Assembly (NCBI RefSeq): GCF_030122805.1
Contig: NZ_CP126080.1
Coordinates: 2,299,001-2,363,000, forward strand
Length of the DNA: 64,000 bases
From: Mesobacillus sp. AQ2
GTDB lineage: Bacteria > Bacillota > Bacilli > Bacillales > Cytobacillaceae
Direction: 5' to 3'
Shown piece after piece: positions 42,429-51,575 of the stretch; the first letter of the stretch is position 1, and each line of letters opens with the position of its first letter. The notes under the pieces were generated by a model that saw only the letters and a program-made list of their open reading frames with translations, did no database searches and had not been told where the DNA came from. Made by a program: the position numbers and the translations under genes.

Positions 42429-43373
42429 TCAACTAACTTTGAGAGGTTCATCGTTTATGCTAGGTTGATTATCATTAGAAGTAGACTCTTTATTAAATGC
42501 CAATAAAAGTATCATTCCAATGATGCAAACTGTGCCAAGCCATTGGAAGAGGCCAAAGGGTTCTTTTAACCAAAAGATAGTGGTGAGTACGGCGGCTAGT
42601 GGCTCCAGGCTGCCTAGGAGACTTGATTCTTTAGGCTGAAGGCTTTGCAGGCTTTCGATATAGAACCAAAATGCAATCATTGTTCCAAATATGATTACGA
42701 ATATTAAATAAAAATAGGCTTCCAGATTTAGTGTTTCAAAGTCCATTTGCCAGGGTGGATGGATGAGGCTTAATGCAAAACCACCGATGATCATGGCCCA
42801 TCCCACAATGACAAGCGAATCGTATTGTTTCAGTAATGGAATGGCATAAAGTGTATAAAAAGCTAAAGCTATGCCAGATAAAACACCCCAAACAATAGCA
42901 GGCGCCGGCACCGATAACTGAGAAAATGAGCCGTTCGTCAATAAGAAAAAACTCCCCACTAACGCCAGGGAGACAGTCAACACGTCTTTTCGTGTAAGCA
43001 CTGTCTGTTTGCGGACAAGTAAGTATACAATAATCATTACGGGAGCTAAATATTGTAAGAGTGTTGCTACAGCAGCATTTCCATGTTCAATGGATGCCAT
43101 ATAGGTGTATTGCACTCCCAGCATACCGAGCAACCCGAAGGTTGTTAAATGGGCTGCTGTCTTACGGTTTTTCCAAACATCAAATATTTGGGAACGGTCA
43201 GATCTGAAAAATTGAACTCCAAGAAGTAAAAAACCTGCTATAAGCAATCTGGTTGTTACCAACCAATTTACATCGATCTGATATTCGTGAAAAAGCTTTT
43301 TTGCCACTGTTCCTCCGATTCCCCAAAATACTGCTCCTGTTATAACAAGGAAGATTCCCTTTCGTCTATTCAT
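42429..43373 (-). CDS. EamA-family drug/metabolite transporter
   Basis: A 314-residue protein with ten hydrophobic segments in two EamA repeats. Marks are [19 protein letters not shown] in the first and [20 protein letters not shown] in the second, the typical late-TM motif. These carry amino acids or metabolites, usually outward. AAAGGTGG precedes the ATG. Divergent from the AraC-type regulator at 43498, which is likely to control it. Confidence 0.88.
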   Translation of the reverse strand: MNRRKGIFLVITGAVFWGIGGTVAKKLFHEYQIDVNWLVTTRLLIAGFLLLGVQFFRSDRSQIFDVWKNRKTAAHLTTFGLLGMLGVQYTYMASIEHGNAAVATLLQYLAPVMIIVYLLVRKQTVLTRKDVLTVSLALVGSFFLLTNGSFSQLSVPAPAIVWGVLSGIALAFYTLYAIPLLKQYDSLVIVGWAMIIGGFALSLIHPPWQMDFETLNLEAYFYLIFVIIFGTMIAFWFYIESLQSLQPKESSLLGSLEPLAAVLTTIFWLKEPFGLFQWLGTVCIIGMILLLAFNKESTSNDNQPSINDEPLKVS

Positions 43374-43497
43374 GTTTGATCTACCACCTTTAATTATAAG
43401 AATAGTATATGATATTTTATATGATAAGTAGATAATGTATGGAATAATACCTGAATCGAATGAAAAAATATAAGAATATTGAGGTGGTAATATTCAG

Positions 43498-44391
43498 ATG
43501 AAGAATTTTATGGTCGATCAAAGTTTAAGAGAATTAACAGAACATCGTACAGTTGAGCTGCCTATTGCCTGTTACGAGACAATCATTCATCAGAATATCA
43601 ATGGGTATATACCACTTCATTGGCATGACGAATTTCAATTCGTGCATGTTGTTAAAGGACATTCCGTTTTTCAAGTAAATGAAATGAATATAAACGTAAG
43701 TGAGGGCGAGGGTCTGTTTATAAATAGTGGCCGGCTGCACATGGCAAAAGATAACGAAGAGTCAGGCTGTGTCTATATTTGTTTAAATGTTTCGCCATCT
43801 TTCATGATATCACAAGAACTTTACACTACCTATGTGCACCCTTATATTCAAGCAACTAATTTATCATACTTGCATCTGGTCCCAAAGGAGGATTGGGCGA
43901 AAAATATAGTGGAGGCTATTGTAAATATCAATCAATTGATACGGGAAAAATCACCGTACTATGAGATCGACATCAGCAGCCAGCTAATGTTTATTTGGAA
44001 AAACTTGATTAAAAACGGATTTTCTTTAAAGTACGAACATACGGAAATCATAAAGGGTCAGCGAATGAAGCAAATGCTAAATTGGATCCACCAGCATTAC
44101 CATAAAAAAATCCTATTAGAGGACATCGCAAGAGCTGGTCAATTAAGCCGGTCAGAATGCTGTCGATACTTTCAGCGGATTTTAAAAAAGTCACCTTTAA
44201 ATTACGTGAACGATTATCGGATTCAAAAAAGCTTAATTTTATTGAAACAACCAGAATCCAACGTTACAGATGTTGCCTACCAAGTAGGATTTAACAGCAC
44301 AAGTTATTTCATTGATAAATTCAGGAAATCGATAAATATGACACCTTTGGCCTACAAAAAGCAGAAAATTCCCAAATCATTTTTACAATAG
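43498..44391 (+). CDS. AraC-family regulator with cupin sensor
   Basis: A 297-residue regulator. The N-terminal cupin has LHWHDEFQFVHVVKGHSVFQ, then EGLFINSGRLHMA. The C-terminal double helix-turn-helix has KILLEDIARAGQLSRSECCR, FQRILKKSPLNYVNDYRI, and VTDVAYQVGFNSTSYFIDKF. The 124-bp divergent gap to the EamA gene suggests a shared control region and that this protein activates the exporter in response to a small ligand. GAGGTGG lies upstream of the ATG. Confidence 0.9.
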   Translation: MKNFMVDQSLRELTEHRTVELPIACYETIIHQNINGYIPLHWHDEFQFVHVVKGHSVFQVNEMNINVSEGEGLFINSGRLHMAKDNEESGCVYICLNVSPSFMISQELYTTYVHPYIQATNLSYLHLVPKEDWAKNIVEAIVNINQLIREKSPYYEIDISSQLMFIWKNLIKNGFSLKYEHTEIIKGQRMKQMLNWIHQHYHKKILLEDIARAGQLSRSECCRYFQRILKKSPLNYVNDYRIQKSLILLKQPESNVTDVAYQVGFNSTSYFIDKFRKSINMTPLAYKKQKIPKSFLQ

Positions 44392-44556
44392 TACCAATTC
44401 GAAAAAATTTTAAAGAAGGGCTTTTTTGAAAATAAAAGAATTAAGTCTACTAGAGGCTCCTTTTGTATTCAAACGATACTATACCACCACGGAGAAATCG
44501 TGAAAAAAGCATAGCTGGATAGTCAAAAAATTTATAAGCAAAAAAGGGGAAGTTTC

Positions 44557-45420
44557 ATGTTAAATCGAGTCATTCAGCAATTTGGATTGCAGATACAAGA
44601 AATGAATGAGGTTGAAGATTCGCATAGTTCTACAGTCTGTAGAAGTAAATTGTCAAACGGTCTAAATGTGTTCTTGAAAATCCCTTATACAAAACTGAAA
44701 TTTCAGCGCGAGTTAGAAGCCTATGAAATTTTAAAAGGACGTGTCTCCATTCCTGAAATGTTGGATTATTGGCATGGGGATGAAGAGTGCCCCGGAGCTT
44801 TTTTATTATCTGAATTAAAAGGGAAACCATTGAAGCTGGATGCTTCACCTGAAGTGGCGTTCCAAGTCGGAGTTCTTCAGGCGGAGATGCATGCCATTCG
44901 TCCACCTGCTGGAAAAAAGCTAATTGGCATACAAAATGAATTTGCTAACTGGTCTGATTTTGTTGAGCAGCAATTTTATAGTTTTGCTGAGGACGTCAAA
45001 GTTTTGTTGGATTCACGATTATATACTCAAGCGATTGAGAGATTTGAGAAAATGAAGCATCAGCTGCCATCCCCAGATGGACCAAGTTTTGTACATATGG
45101 ATTTCCGTCCTGCCAATATTATCGTTAACGATCATTCAGTTTCAGGAATTATTGATTTTGAAAGCGTCCGTTTTGGGTCGGCTGAAGTTGATTTTACAAA
45201 ACTGTATAGGGATTTTTTGCGCTTTGATTCTACTTTATATATTGCTTTTCGAGAAGGTTATAACAGCATAAGATCATTAATCGAACTAGAAAGAGTCCTG
45301 CCTTTTTACCAATTTACCGATGCGTTCAACAGTATTGGCTGGTGTAAACGCAGGGGACTTGAGAAAAATGAAGTGTTTCTTGAAGAAAATTTAGAAAGGT
45401 TAAAGAGCTTTTTACAGTAA
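44557..45420 (+). CDS. Phosphotransferase of the APH/choline-kinase fold (1)
   Basis: A 287-residue aminoglycoside-phosphotransferase-family kinase. Catalytic loop FVHMDFRPANIIVNDHSVSG (the HxDxxxxN pattern with Met-Asp-Phe-Arg) and the DFG-equivalent IIDFESVRFGSAEVDFTKL. The N-lobe Lys is in NGLNVFLKIPY. It may phosphorylate a small molecule; true antibiotic resistance cannot be claimed. AAAAGGGGAAG precedes the ATG. The following gene is another family member but differs in sequence. Confidence 0.82.
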   Translation: MLNRVIQQFGLQIQEMNEVEDSHSSTVCRSKLSNGLNVFLKIPYTKLKFQRELEAYEILKGRVSIPEMLDYWHGDEECPGAFLLSELKGKPLKLDASPEVAFQVGVLQAEMHAIRPPAGKKLIGIQNEFANWSDFVEQQFYSFAEDVKVLLDSRLYTQAIERFEKMKHQLPSPDGPSFVHMDFRPANIIVNDHSVSGIIDFESVRFGSAEVDFTKLYRDFLRFDSTLYIAFREGYNSIRSLIELERVLPFYQFTDAFNSIGWCKRRGLEKNEVFLEENLERLKSFLQ

Positions 45421-45572
45421 AGGGGAGAGGGCTCTTACCTTCGTGCATTTTTTGTAAATTGGGAAGGATGAGAGCATAAAATAGGTTTTGTACAAAGTGG
45501 TGCACATGTAGTGCAAAGAGACTTGATCATGATCAAGTCGCTGGATTGACTTTTATCAGGGAGCAGAATGAC

Positions 45573-46448
45573 ATGAAAGATAAATTGATTGAAAGCATTA
45601 AAAAGGTGTACCCCGATATTTACATTAAAGATTATCAGTTAAATGAAATTGGCCAGAATAATGACGTCTTAATTGTTAACAATTCGCTTGTATTCAGATT
45701 TCCGAAATATAAAAGCGGGATTATACAATTAAAAAGAGAAGCGGAAATTTTAGAGTATATTAGTAAGACCATTTCGGTATCAATTCCTAACCCTATTTAC
45801 GCTTCCTTTCATGAGTCAGAACCAGGGAAGGTCTTTACTGGATATAAAAAAATTGAAGGTGAGCCTTTATGGAGGAAAAGTTTATTAGAAATCAAGGATG
45901 ATGAGAAAATTAGAAACCTGGCCACACAACTTGTTGCTTTTCTAGCAGTAATTCATTCGATTCCCGAAGAAAAAGCAAGACAGGAACTGAATCTTGAGAT
46001 TCGTCGTCCACGGGAAGAAATATACGACCTCTACGAGAAGATCCAACAAAAACTATTCCCTTTTATGACGAATGTTGCACGAGAGAAAGTGTCAGAGTCG
46101 TTTAAGGTTTTTCTAGAAGGAGAGGCACTTTTGAATGTAAAGGTAACACTCATACACGGTGATTTTGGAGCGTCCAACATCTTATGGAATCCAAAGAGTC
46201 GTGAAATATCAGGAATCATCGATTTTGGCGGCTCTGGTTTGGGAGATCCGGCGTATGACTTTGCAGGCATACTTGCAAGCTATGGAGAAGAGTTTTTTAA
46301 TATGTGCATTGGCCAATACCCAGGCGGTAAAGAAATTGCAGACCGAGTAAAATTCTATAAAAGTACATTCGCATTGCAAGAAGCGTTGCATGGAGTCGAA
46401 AATGATGACTCCCAGGCTTTTGAAAATGGGACGAAGGATTATAGATAG
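45573..46448 (+). CDS. Phosphotransferase of the APH fold (2)
   Basis: A 291-residue kinase-like protein resembling the APH(2'')-type group: LIHGDFGASNILWNPKSREI (catalytic HGDxxxxN), IIDFGGSGLGDPAYDFAGIL (metal Asp), and an N-lobe VFRFPKYKSG with the ATP-site Lys. ATG 45573 has GGGAG nine bases upstream and is preferred to an upstream TTG at 45546. The stop is 32 bp before the first unit of a 10-unit repeat array. Substrate unknown; aminoglycosides possible. Confidence 0.82.
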   Translation: MKDKLIESIKKVYPDIYIKDYQLNEIGQNNDVLIVNNSLVFRFPKYKSGIIQLKREAEILEYISKTISVSIPNPIYASFHESEPGKVFTGYKKIEGEPLWRKSLLEIKDDEKIRNLATQLVAFLAVIHSIPEEKARQELNLEIRRPREEIYDLYEKIQQKLFPFMTNVAREKVSESFKVFLEGEALLNVKVTLIHGDFGASNILWNPKSREISGIIDFGGSGLGDPAYDFAGILASYGEEFFNMCIGQYPGGKEIADRVKFYKSTFALQEALHGVENDDSQAFENGTKDYR

Positions 46449-46479
46449 GTGGCTTAAGATACGATTTGTATGAAGTAAC

Positions 46480-46995
46480 CTTTGGTTCGGACAGCTTTTC
46501 TACGCTAAGCACAAAAGTTGTCCGAAGTAGCCCTAAGTTCGGACAGCTTTTAAACGGTAGGCACAAAAGTTGTCCGAAGCAGCCCCAAGTTCGGACAGCT
46601 TTTTACTGGTAAGCCCAAAAGTTGTCCAAAGTAGCCACAAGTTCGGACACTTTTAAACGGTAAGCACAAAAGTTGTCCAAAATAGCCCCAGGTTCGGACA
46701 GCTTTTTACTGGTAAGCACAAAAGTTGTCCAAAGTAGCCCCAGGTTCGGACAGCTTTTTACTGGTAAGCACGAAAGTTGTCCAAAGTAGCCCCAAGTTCG
46801 GACAGCTTTTCTACGCTAAGCACGAAAGTTGTCCAAAGTAGCCTCAAATTCGGACAGCTTTTCAATGGTAAGCATAAAAGTTGTCCGAAGTCGTCTTAAG
46901 TTCGGACAGCTTTTCAATAATAAGCACAAAAGTTGTCCGAATCATGACCAAGTTCGGACAAAACCCAAGCCAGCGCAGCTAATTTTGTCTGAACC
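46480..46995. repeat. 52-bp palindromic array, 10 units, arm type GTCC(G/A)AA/TTCGGAC
   Basis: GGA of the half-site falls at 46489, 46541, 46593, 46645, 46696, 46748, 46800, 46852, 46904 and 46956. All steps are 52 bp except one of 51, explained by loss of one base inside the unit at 46645 (GGACACTTTT instead of GGACAGCTTTT). A typical unit is TTCGGACAGCTTTTTACTGG, then TAAGCACAAAAG, then TTGTCC. The final unit still has TGTC at 46986-46989, 33 bp after its GACA start. Several left arms read GTCCAAA instead of GTCCGAA. It fills most of the 46449-47241 gap. Confidence 0.92.
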
Positions 46996-47164
46996 ATAGC
47001 CATCATCAAACAATATCGTAACTGTAATTACTAAAATTTTCCACACTAAAGTAATGTGCGCACAAAACTAAGGTGGAAGCCACCAACTTCATCCGGACCA
47101 CCAGGTTGTCCAGCCGTAATTTAAAGGTTGGTTAATAATCCTCTTTATATCCAATTTAAAACAA

Positions 47165-47193
47165 TTTACATATTCTATAAAATCCGTTATAAT
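47165..47193 (+). promoter_or_regulatory. Sigma-A promoter of the thiosulfate permease gene
   Basis: TTTACA (47165-47170), 17 bases, TATAAT (47188-47193), about 48 bp before the chosen TTG start. The repeat array ends about 170 bp upstream. Confidence 0.7.
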
Positions 47194-47241
47194 TACTTTT
47201 TATAATTCCGACTAAACTTATAAGAAAAGGAAGTGTTTAGT

Positions 47242-48516
47242 TTGGCTCAACTTAATGTAAGCAACAATGAAGCTAAACAATCTATAAATTTAAAGCTGTC
47301 ACCAACGACGGTAGTAACTAAGCTGAATCCAGTTCAGAAGCCGTTTGTTATGCTAGGGGTTTTGGCTTCGGTGATTATGCTCATCGCAATTTTAGCGGTA
47401 GCAAATGGGACACAGGGTGTGTTGTTCATTATTGGCCTTGCCCTTGGAGCAACGCTTCTTCATGCCCGCTTTGGTTTCACATCTGCTTTCAGGAGGTTTG
47501 CATCTGTAGGGAATGGCCAGGGACTTCAGGCACACATGCTCATGCTTGCGGTGGCTTCTACTCTGTTTGCCATTATTTTAAGCACTGGTTTTAGCTTTAC
47601 TGGCATTGAACCTAAGGGTTATGTCTCACCTGTTGGAGTTAGTGTTCTGTTTGGTGCTTTCATATTCGGTATAGGAATGCAGCTCGGTAATGGCTGTGCT
47701 TCAGGAACGCTTTATTCACTTGGAGGAGGATCTTCTTCCATGATTCTTACTCTGTTGTCATTTGTAGCAGGTTCAACTCTTGGGGCGTACCATTTTTCAT
47801 TCTGGATGGAAGATACGCCTGCACTGCCTCCAATTTCGCTAGCGACCTCTACGGGCCTGGGATATGGCGGTGCACTGGCAGTCCAGCTTGTTCTATTTGC
47901 CTTGATATACTGGGTTACACTGCAAATTGCTAAAAAAAGAAAAGCGCCTGCGATGAAGGCTCTTCCAACCACAACTGGCTGGAAAAAGGTATTGCGCGGG
48001 TCATGGCCGCTATTTGCTGCAGCTATTGTCCTGGCCGTATTGAATGCTCTTACCCTTACAGTCCGGGGAACACCATGGGGAATTACTTCAGCCTTTGCAC
48101 TATGGGGAGGAAAAGCACTGATGGCGATGGGAATCGATGTCACGTCATGGGGATACTTCTCAACAGACGCCAATATTGCTGCCCTGAACAATACCGTTCT
48201 TGCTGATTCCACCAGTGTCATGAATTTTGGAATCATCCTTGGAGCATTAATTTCAGCAGCTTCACAGGGTAATTTTAAGCCTGGCAAAATAAAGCCTGGC
48301 GTTGCAGGAGCTTCCATTATTGGCGGTCTTTTGATGGGCTATGGAGCGAGATTGGCCTTTGGATGCAACATCGGTGCTTATTTTGGAGGAATTGCAAGCT
48401 TCAGTCTGCATGGCTGGGTGTGGGCAATTATGGCTATGCTTGGAACGATGGTAGCATTATTCATTCGTCCGCTGTTCGGTTTGAAAAATCCAAAACCAAA
48501 CGATTCTGTTTGTTAG
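47242..48516 (+). CDS. YeeE/YedE (TsuA)-family thiosulfate permease
   Basis: A 424-residue membrane protein with about ten hydrophobic segments in two related halves. Each half carries the family Cys motif: MQLGNGCASGTLYSLGGGSS and GARLAFGCNIGAYFGGIASF. In TsuA these cysteines relay thiosulfate through the channel. Normally a small TusA-like TsuB is adjacent; none is seen here. TTG 47242 is preferred because AAGGAAGTG lies six bases upstream; GTG 47233 is inside that site. Role: sulfur uptake at the cytoplasmic membrane. Confidence 0.87.
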   Translation: MAQLNVSNNEAKQSINLKLSPTTVVTKLNPVQKPFVMLGVLASVIMLIAILAVANGTQGVLFIIGLALGATLLHARFGFTSAFRRFASVGNGQGLQAHMLMLAVASTLFAIILSTGFSFTGIEPKGYVSPVGVSVLFGAFIFGIGMQLGNGCASGTLYSLGGGSSSMILTLLSFVAGSTLGAYHFSFWMEDTPALPPISLATSTGLGYGGALAVQLVLFALIYWVTLQIAKKRKAPAMKALPTTTGWKKVLRGSWPLFAAAIVLAVLNALTLTVRGTPWGITSAFALWGGKALMAMGIDVTSWGYFSTDANIAALNNTVLADSTSVMNFGIILGALISAASQGNFKPGKIKPGVAGASIIGGLLMGYGARLAFGCNIGAYFGGIASFSLHGWVWAIMAMLGTMVALFIRPLFGLKNPKPNDSVC

Positions 48517-48540
48517 TGGATGATAAATAAGTGATTTAAA

Positions 48541-48577
48541 GGCTCGGAGTATGATTTTAAACTCCGAGTCTTTTTTG
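48541..48577 (+). terminator. Terminator after the thiosulfate permease gene
   Basis: GGCTCGGAGT and ACTCCGAGTC around an 8-base loop, then TTTTTT. Confidence 0.87.
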
Positions 48578-48662
48578 CATCCAAGCAACATTTGAAGGTT
48601 AATACATAAAAACGGATTGTTTGGAAACTCTATATTTGAATTTAAAATTAGGAGGAAAGAAC

Positions 48663-49178
48663 ATGAAGTTTTTTCAAGGGTTAACAATCGTATTAGTCAT
48701 TGCTTTAAGTACTGGATGTGCAATGAACAATGGAGCCAGGGAAGATGTCAGGGATGACAATAATACAAGGATCCAAAATTACGACCAAACAGACAGAGGC
48801 GCGAGGATTCTTAATGATAATCTCGATGGCGATAATAATGATGTGCAAATGCGAGTTCACGATGATGTAAAAAACAACATCGAGGATTTAAAGGAAGTTA
48901 GAAGGGCACATGTTATTGTTACAGATCATACTGCATATGTAGCTGTTGTTTTAAATAATGATGAAACAGGCAATATCAGAAAAGATCTCGAAAATAAAAT
49001 TTCTGATAAAGTTAAATCAACTGATAAAAGTATAGACAATGTTTATGTTTCAAGTAACCCGGATTTTGTTGACCGTATGAGTGATTATGGCAACCAAATT
49101 CAGAATGGAAAGCCTGTAAGAGGCCTGTATGATCAATTTAAGGAAATGGTCCAACGAGTTTTCCCATCGGCTAGATAA
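48663..49178 (+). CDS. YhcN/YlaJ-family sporulation lipoprotein
   Basis: A 171-residue lipoprotein: signal peptide MKFFQGLTIVLVIALSTGC with Cys19 as lipid site, then an Asn/Asp-rich linker, then the YhcN/YlaJ domain (DLKEVRRAHVIVTDHTAYVA, then NVYVSSNPDFVDRMSDYGNQ). Members are found in the spore inner membrane and cortex region and affect spore outgrowth. ATG 48663 follows TTAGGAGGAAAG at good spacing. Own terminator. Confidence 0.9.
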   Translation: MKFFQGLTIVLVIALSTGCAMNNGAREDVRDDNNTRIQNYDQTDRGARILNDNLDGDNNDVQMRVHDDVKNNIEDLKEVRRAHVIVTDHTAYVAVVLNNDETGNIRKDLENKISDKVKSTDKSIDNVYVSSNPDFVDRMSDYGNQIQNGKPVRGLYDQFKEMVQRVFPSAR

Positions 49179-49212
49179 TATTTGTTATAAAGCGGGTAAT
49201 CCCTGTCTCTCG

Positions 49213-49252
49213 GGGGCGTTAATCTAAAAATAGATCAACGCCTCTTTTTTTT
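49213..49252 (+). terminator. Terminator after the YhcN/YlaJ gene
   Basis: GGCGTTAATCTA and TAGATCAACGCC pair (one mismatch), then eight T. Confidence 0.8.
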
Positions 49253-49388
49253 GATAGCAATGCTCTTTAAAATAGTTCCTAGTTTACCATTCCTGTTTTC
49301 CTATCCAAGTAAGAAGGTAATCTTAGGGTTTTGCAGAATAAATATAAACTATGGTAAGCCAATTGCAGAAAAAGAGGAGGGGAGAGAA

Positions 49389-50309
49389 TTGCTGCAAAGA
49401 ATGGGGAATGCACCTTACTTTTTATTAGTCATCGCTGCTTTGTTCTGGGGAGGCAATGCGGTGGCTGGCAAGTTTCTTGCTGGTTCGCTTCCGCCGGTGA
49501 CAATATCGTTCACTCGTTTGGCGATTGGGGTTTTAATTATGTCTCCGGTCATCATTAAGCTATTCATGCATGAAAGAGCTGCCTTCCGCGAGCATTTCAG
49601 GCTGCTTTTGTTCCTGGCGGTGACGGGCGTGATTGGCTTTAATTTACTTATCTATTGGGCTGTCAATTATACAACGGCCATAAATGCGACTTTATTGAAC
49701 AGTACGAGCCCTCTGTTTATTTTCCTTCTATCAGCACTGTTGATCGGGGAGAAGATGGAGCTGAGGTACTGGGTTTCGATGGTTATTTCGATGCTTGGGG
49801 TGCTTGTTGTCATTACTCATGGTTCTTTTGAACGGATGCTGTCACTGCATTTTAATATTGGTGATCTGATCATGGTACTGGCTGTCATTTCGTGGGCATT
49901 GTATTCTATTTTTATTAAGAAGATTTCCGGTAAAATACCTTCTTTAGCAATTTTCGGATTTACGCTGACGATTGGTTTTTTGCTGATGATTCCTGCGGTG
50001 GGGATCGAACTGTTCATGGTCCCGGTGGGAAATGTAGGACTAGAGGAATGGAGTGCGCTATTTTACATAGGGATTTTCCCATCCATTTGTTCTTTTTTAT
50101 TATGGAATCGTGGGGTTGAGCTAATTGGGCCTTCAAAGGCGTCGATATCGTTGAATCTAATTCCGGTGTTTGGTACCGTGTTCGCGTTCTTTGTTCTCGG
50201 TGAGGTGATATCTTTGCCGCAAATCCTTGGCGGATGCCTTGTTTTTGCAGGAGTGGCCATCACTTCTTTTACCAAAAAGAAAACTGTACAATTAGCAGAG
50301 GAAGCATAG
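49389..50309 (+). CDS. EamA-family transporter
   Basis: A 306-residue ten-segment DMT carrier: LLVIAALFWGGNAVAGKFLA opens repeat one, ISWALYSIFIKKISGKIPSL opens repeat two, and SLNLIPVFGTVFAFFVLGEV is the typical late motif. TTG 49389 is chosen because GGAGGGGAG lies just upstream and the upstream in-frame stretch to 49251 overlaps the terminator of the previous gene. It lies 15 bp before the alpha/beta hydrolase and forms an operon with it, so export or import of a peptide or amino acid product is plausible. Confidence 0.85.
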   Translation: MLQRMGNAPYFLLVIAALFWGGNAVAGKFLAGSLPPVTISFTRLAIGVLIMSPVIIKLFMHERAAFREHFRLLLFLAVTGVIGFNLLIYWAVNYTTAINATLLNSTSPLFIFLLSALLIGEKMELRYWVSMVISMLGVLVVITHGSFERMLSLHFNIGDLIMVLAVISWALYSIFIKKISGKIPSLAIFGFTLTIGFLLMIPAVGIELFMVPVGNVGLEEWSALFYIGIFPSICSFLLWNRGVELIGPSKASISLNLIPVFGTVFAFFVLGEVISLPQILGGCLVFAGVAITSFTKKKTVQLAEEA

Positions 50310-50324
50310 AAGGGGGATTAGATG

Positions 50325-51200
50325 ATGTACCAAGAAGGGTTTGTAGAGGTTACCGGGGGAAGAGTCTGGTATGAGATTTACAACAAGGATGCAAAGGGGA
50401 CACCGGTTGTGATATTACATGGAGGTCCAGGATCCTCGACTTATTCATTAAAAGGATTAAAAGCGCTTGGCGAGGGTCGCCCTGTTGTGATGTACGATCA
50501 GCTGGGCTGTGGTAAGTCAGACCGGCCGGATGATCTTTCTCTATGGAAAATTGATCGATTCGTTGAGGAGCTTGGACAGGTTCGCGAAGCATTGAAGCTT
50601 ACCGAAGTTCATATACTTGGACATTCCTGGGGAACTACATTGGCTGCTGCATATGTCTTGACCAAGCCAATTGGCGTGAAGAGTGTCATTTTTTCGAGCC
50701 CCTGCTTGAGTGCACCTATGTGGGAAGAGGATCAGAAGCGGAATATCGCCAAGCTGCCGACTGAGGTTCAGGAGACGATTTTGCGCTGTGAGGAAAGCGG
50801 GGAGACGGATTCCGCGGAATTCCATGATGCGATAAAGGCGTTCAATAAGGAATTTGTTTTCCGGGGTGAACCAGATCTGGAATGGATAAAGGCTGGAGCT
50901 GGGATGAGGAACCCAGTGGTTTATGAAATGATGTGGGGACCTTCCGAATTCACGGTAAAAGGGAATCTTAAAACCTTCGATTGTACCCAGCAATTGAGCA
51001 GGATTGAGTGTTCGACACTTTATACATGTGGCCGTTTTGATGAGGCGACCCCAGAATCGACTCAGTATTATGCCCAAATGACCCCTGCATCAGAGGTACA
51101 TGTCTTTGAAAGCAGTGCCCATATGGCGTACATTGAGGAACCTGAAGAGTATCTGAGAGTGATTGGTGAGTTTCTAGAAAAAGTCGATTGTAAGGTGTGA
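50325..51200 (+). CDS. Proline iminopeptidase-type alpha/beta hydrolase
   Basis: A 291-residue member of the proline-specific peptidase group (S33). HGGPGSSTYSLKGLKALGEG is the oxyanion motif; YDQLGCGKSDRPDD follows; the nucleophile elbow is GHSWGTTLAAAYV, where most family members have GHSWGG. The Asp is in CGRFDEATPES and the His is in SSAHMAYIEEP. It removes N-terminal proline from peptides, or acts on related amides. ATG 50325 is preferred (AAGGGGGA seven bases before). In an operon with the EamA transporter. Confidence 0.85.
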   Translation: MYQEGFVEVTGGRVWYEIYNKDAKGTPVVILHGGPGSSTYSLKGLKALGEGRPVVMYDQLGCGKSDRPDDLSLWKIDRFVEELGQVREALKLTEVHILGHSWGTTLAAAYVLTKPIGVKSVIFSSPCLSAPMWEEDQKRNIAKLPTEVQETILRCEESGETDSAEFHDAIKAFNKEFVFRGEPDLEWIKAGAGMRNPVVYEMMWGPSEFTVKGNLKTFDCTQQLSRIECSTLYTCGRFDEATPESTQYYAQMTPASEVHVFESSAHMAYIEEPEEYLRVIGEFLEKVDCKV

Positions 51201-51273
51201 CTTTTGCTATACCCCCGCATGAATCCTTTGTGCTATGGTAATAGTGTTAATCAAGCATAAAGGAGTTTTTTTC

Positions 51274-51513
51274 ATGAGCTGTGGATGTTCTCGATTGGAA
51301 GATGGCAAAGCTATTGTCGACCATGTGAAAAGCAAAGGAAAAGAAAAAATCAAACCGCGTGTCGCACACCGAATTGCCTGTGAATGTGGTGAAATATTCA
51401 CGATGGAAACGGTAATCACTAATTGTCCGAGCTGTGGCATGACATACGGCGTTACCCCATGCAGTTCCGGGGATTTCAATAAAGTGAAAGCTGCAGGGAT
51501 TCAATATGCTTAA
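51274..51513 (+). CDS. Small zinc-ribbon protein, 79 aa
   Basis: MSCGCSRLEDGKAIVDHVKS begins the protein; the zinc motif pairs CECG and CPSCG are separated by about 17 residues, with an additional CGC at the N-terminus. No membrane segment. ATG 51274 has AAAGGAG eight bases upstream and fits better than the upstream in-frame start at 51235. Unknown function; perhaps nucleic-acid or protein binding. Confidence 0.75.
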   Translation: MSCGCSRLEDGKAIVDHVKSKGKEKIKPRVAHRIACECGEIFTMETVITNCPSCGMTYGVTPCSSGDFNKVKAAGIQYA

Positions 51514-51518
51514 TAGTG

Positions 51519-51548
51519 AAATCTCTCGAGATATCGAGGGATTTTTTT
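51519..51548 (+). terminator. Terminator after the zinc-ribbon gene
   Basis: AATCTCTCG and CGAGGGATT pair (one wobble) around a 6-base loop, then TTTTT. Confidence 0.72.
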
Positions 51549-51575
51549 ATTTTCATTTTAGAACAGAAAAGTACT

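Noticed and set aside
44557..46448. Antibiotic resistance locus (two APH-fold kinases)
   Set aside because: The fold is clear, but chromosomal APH-family kinases in Bacillaceae usually have other or unknown substrates; no mobile context supports acquired resistance.
46480..46995. Insertion sequence or MITE
   Set aside because: No transposase, no target duplication seen, and the repeats are tandem and phased rather than dispersed single copies with terminal inverted repeats.
47712..48317. 201-codon minus-strand frame opposite the thiosulfate permease gene
   Set aside because: Antisense shadow; the plus strand has both family Cys motifs and a proper start.
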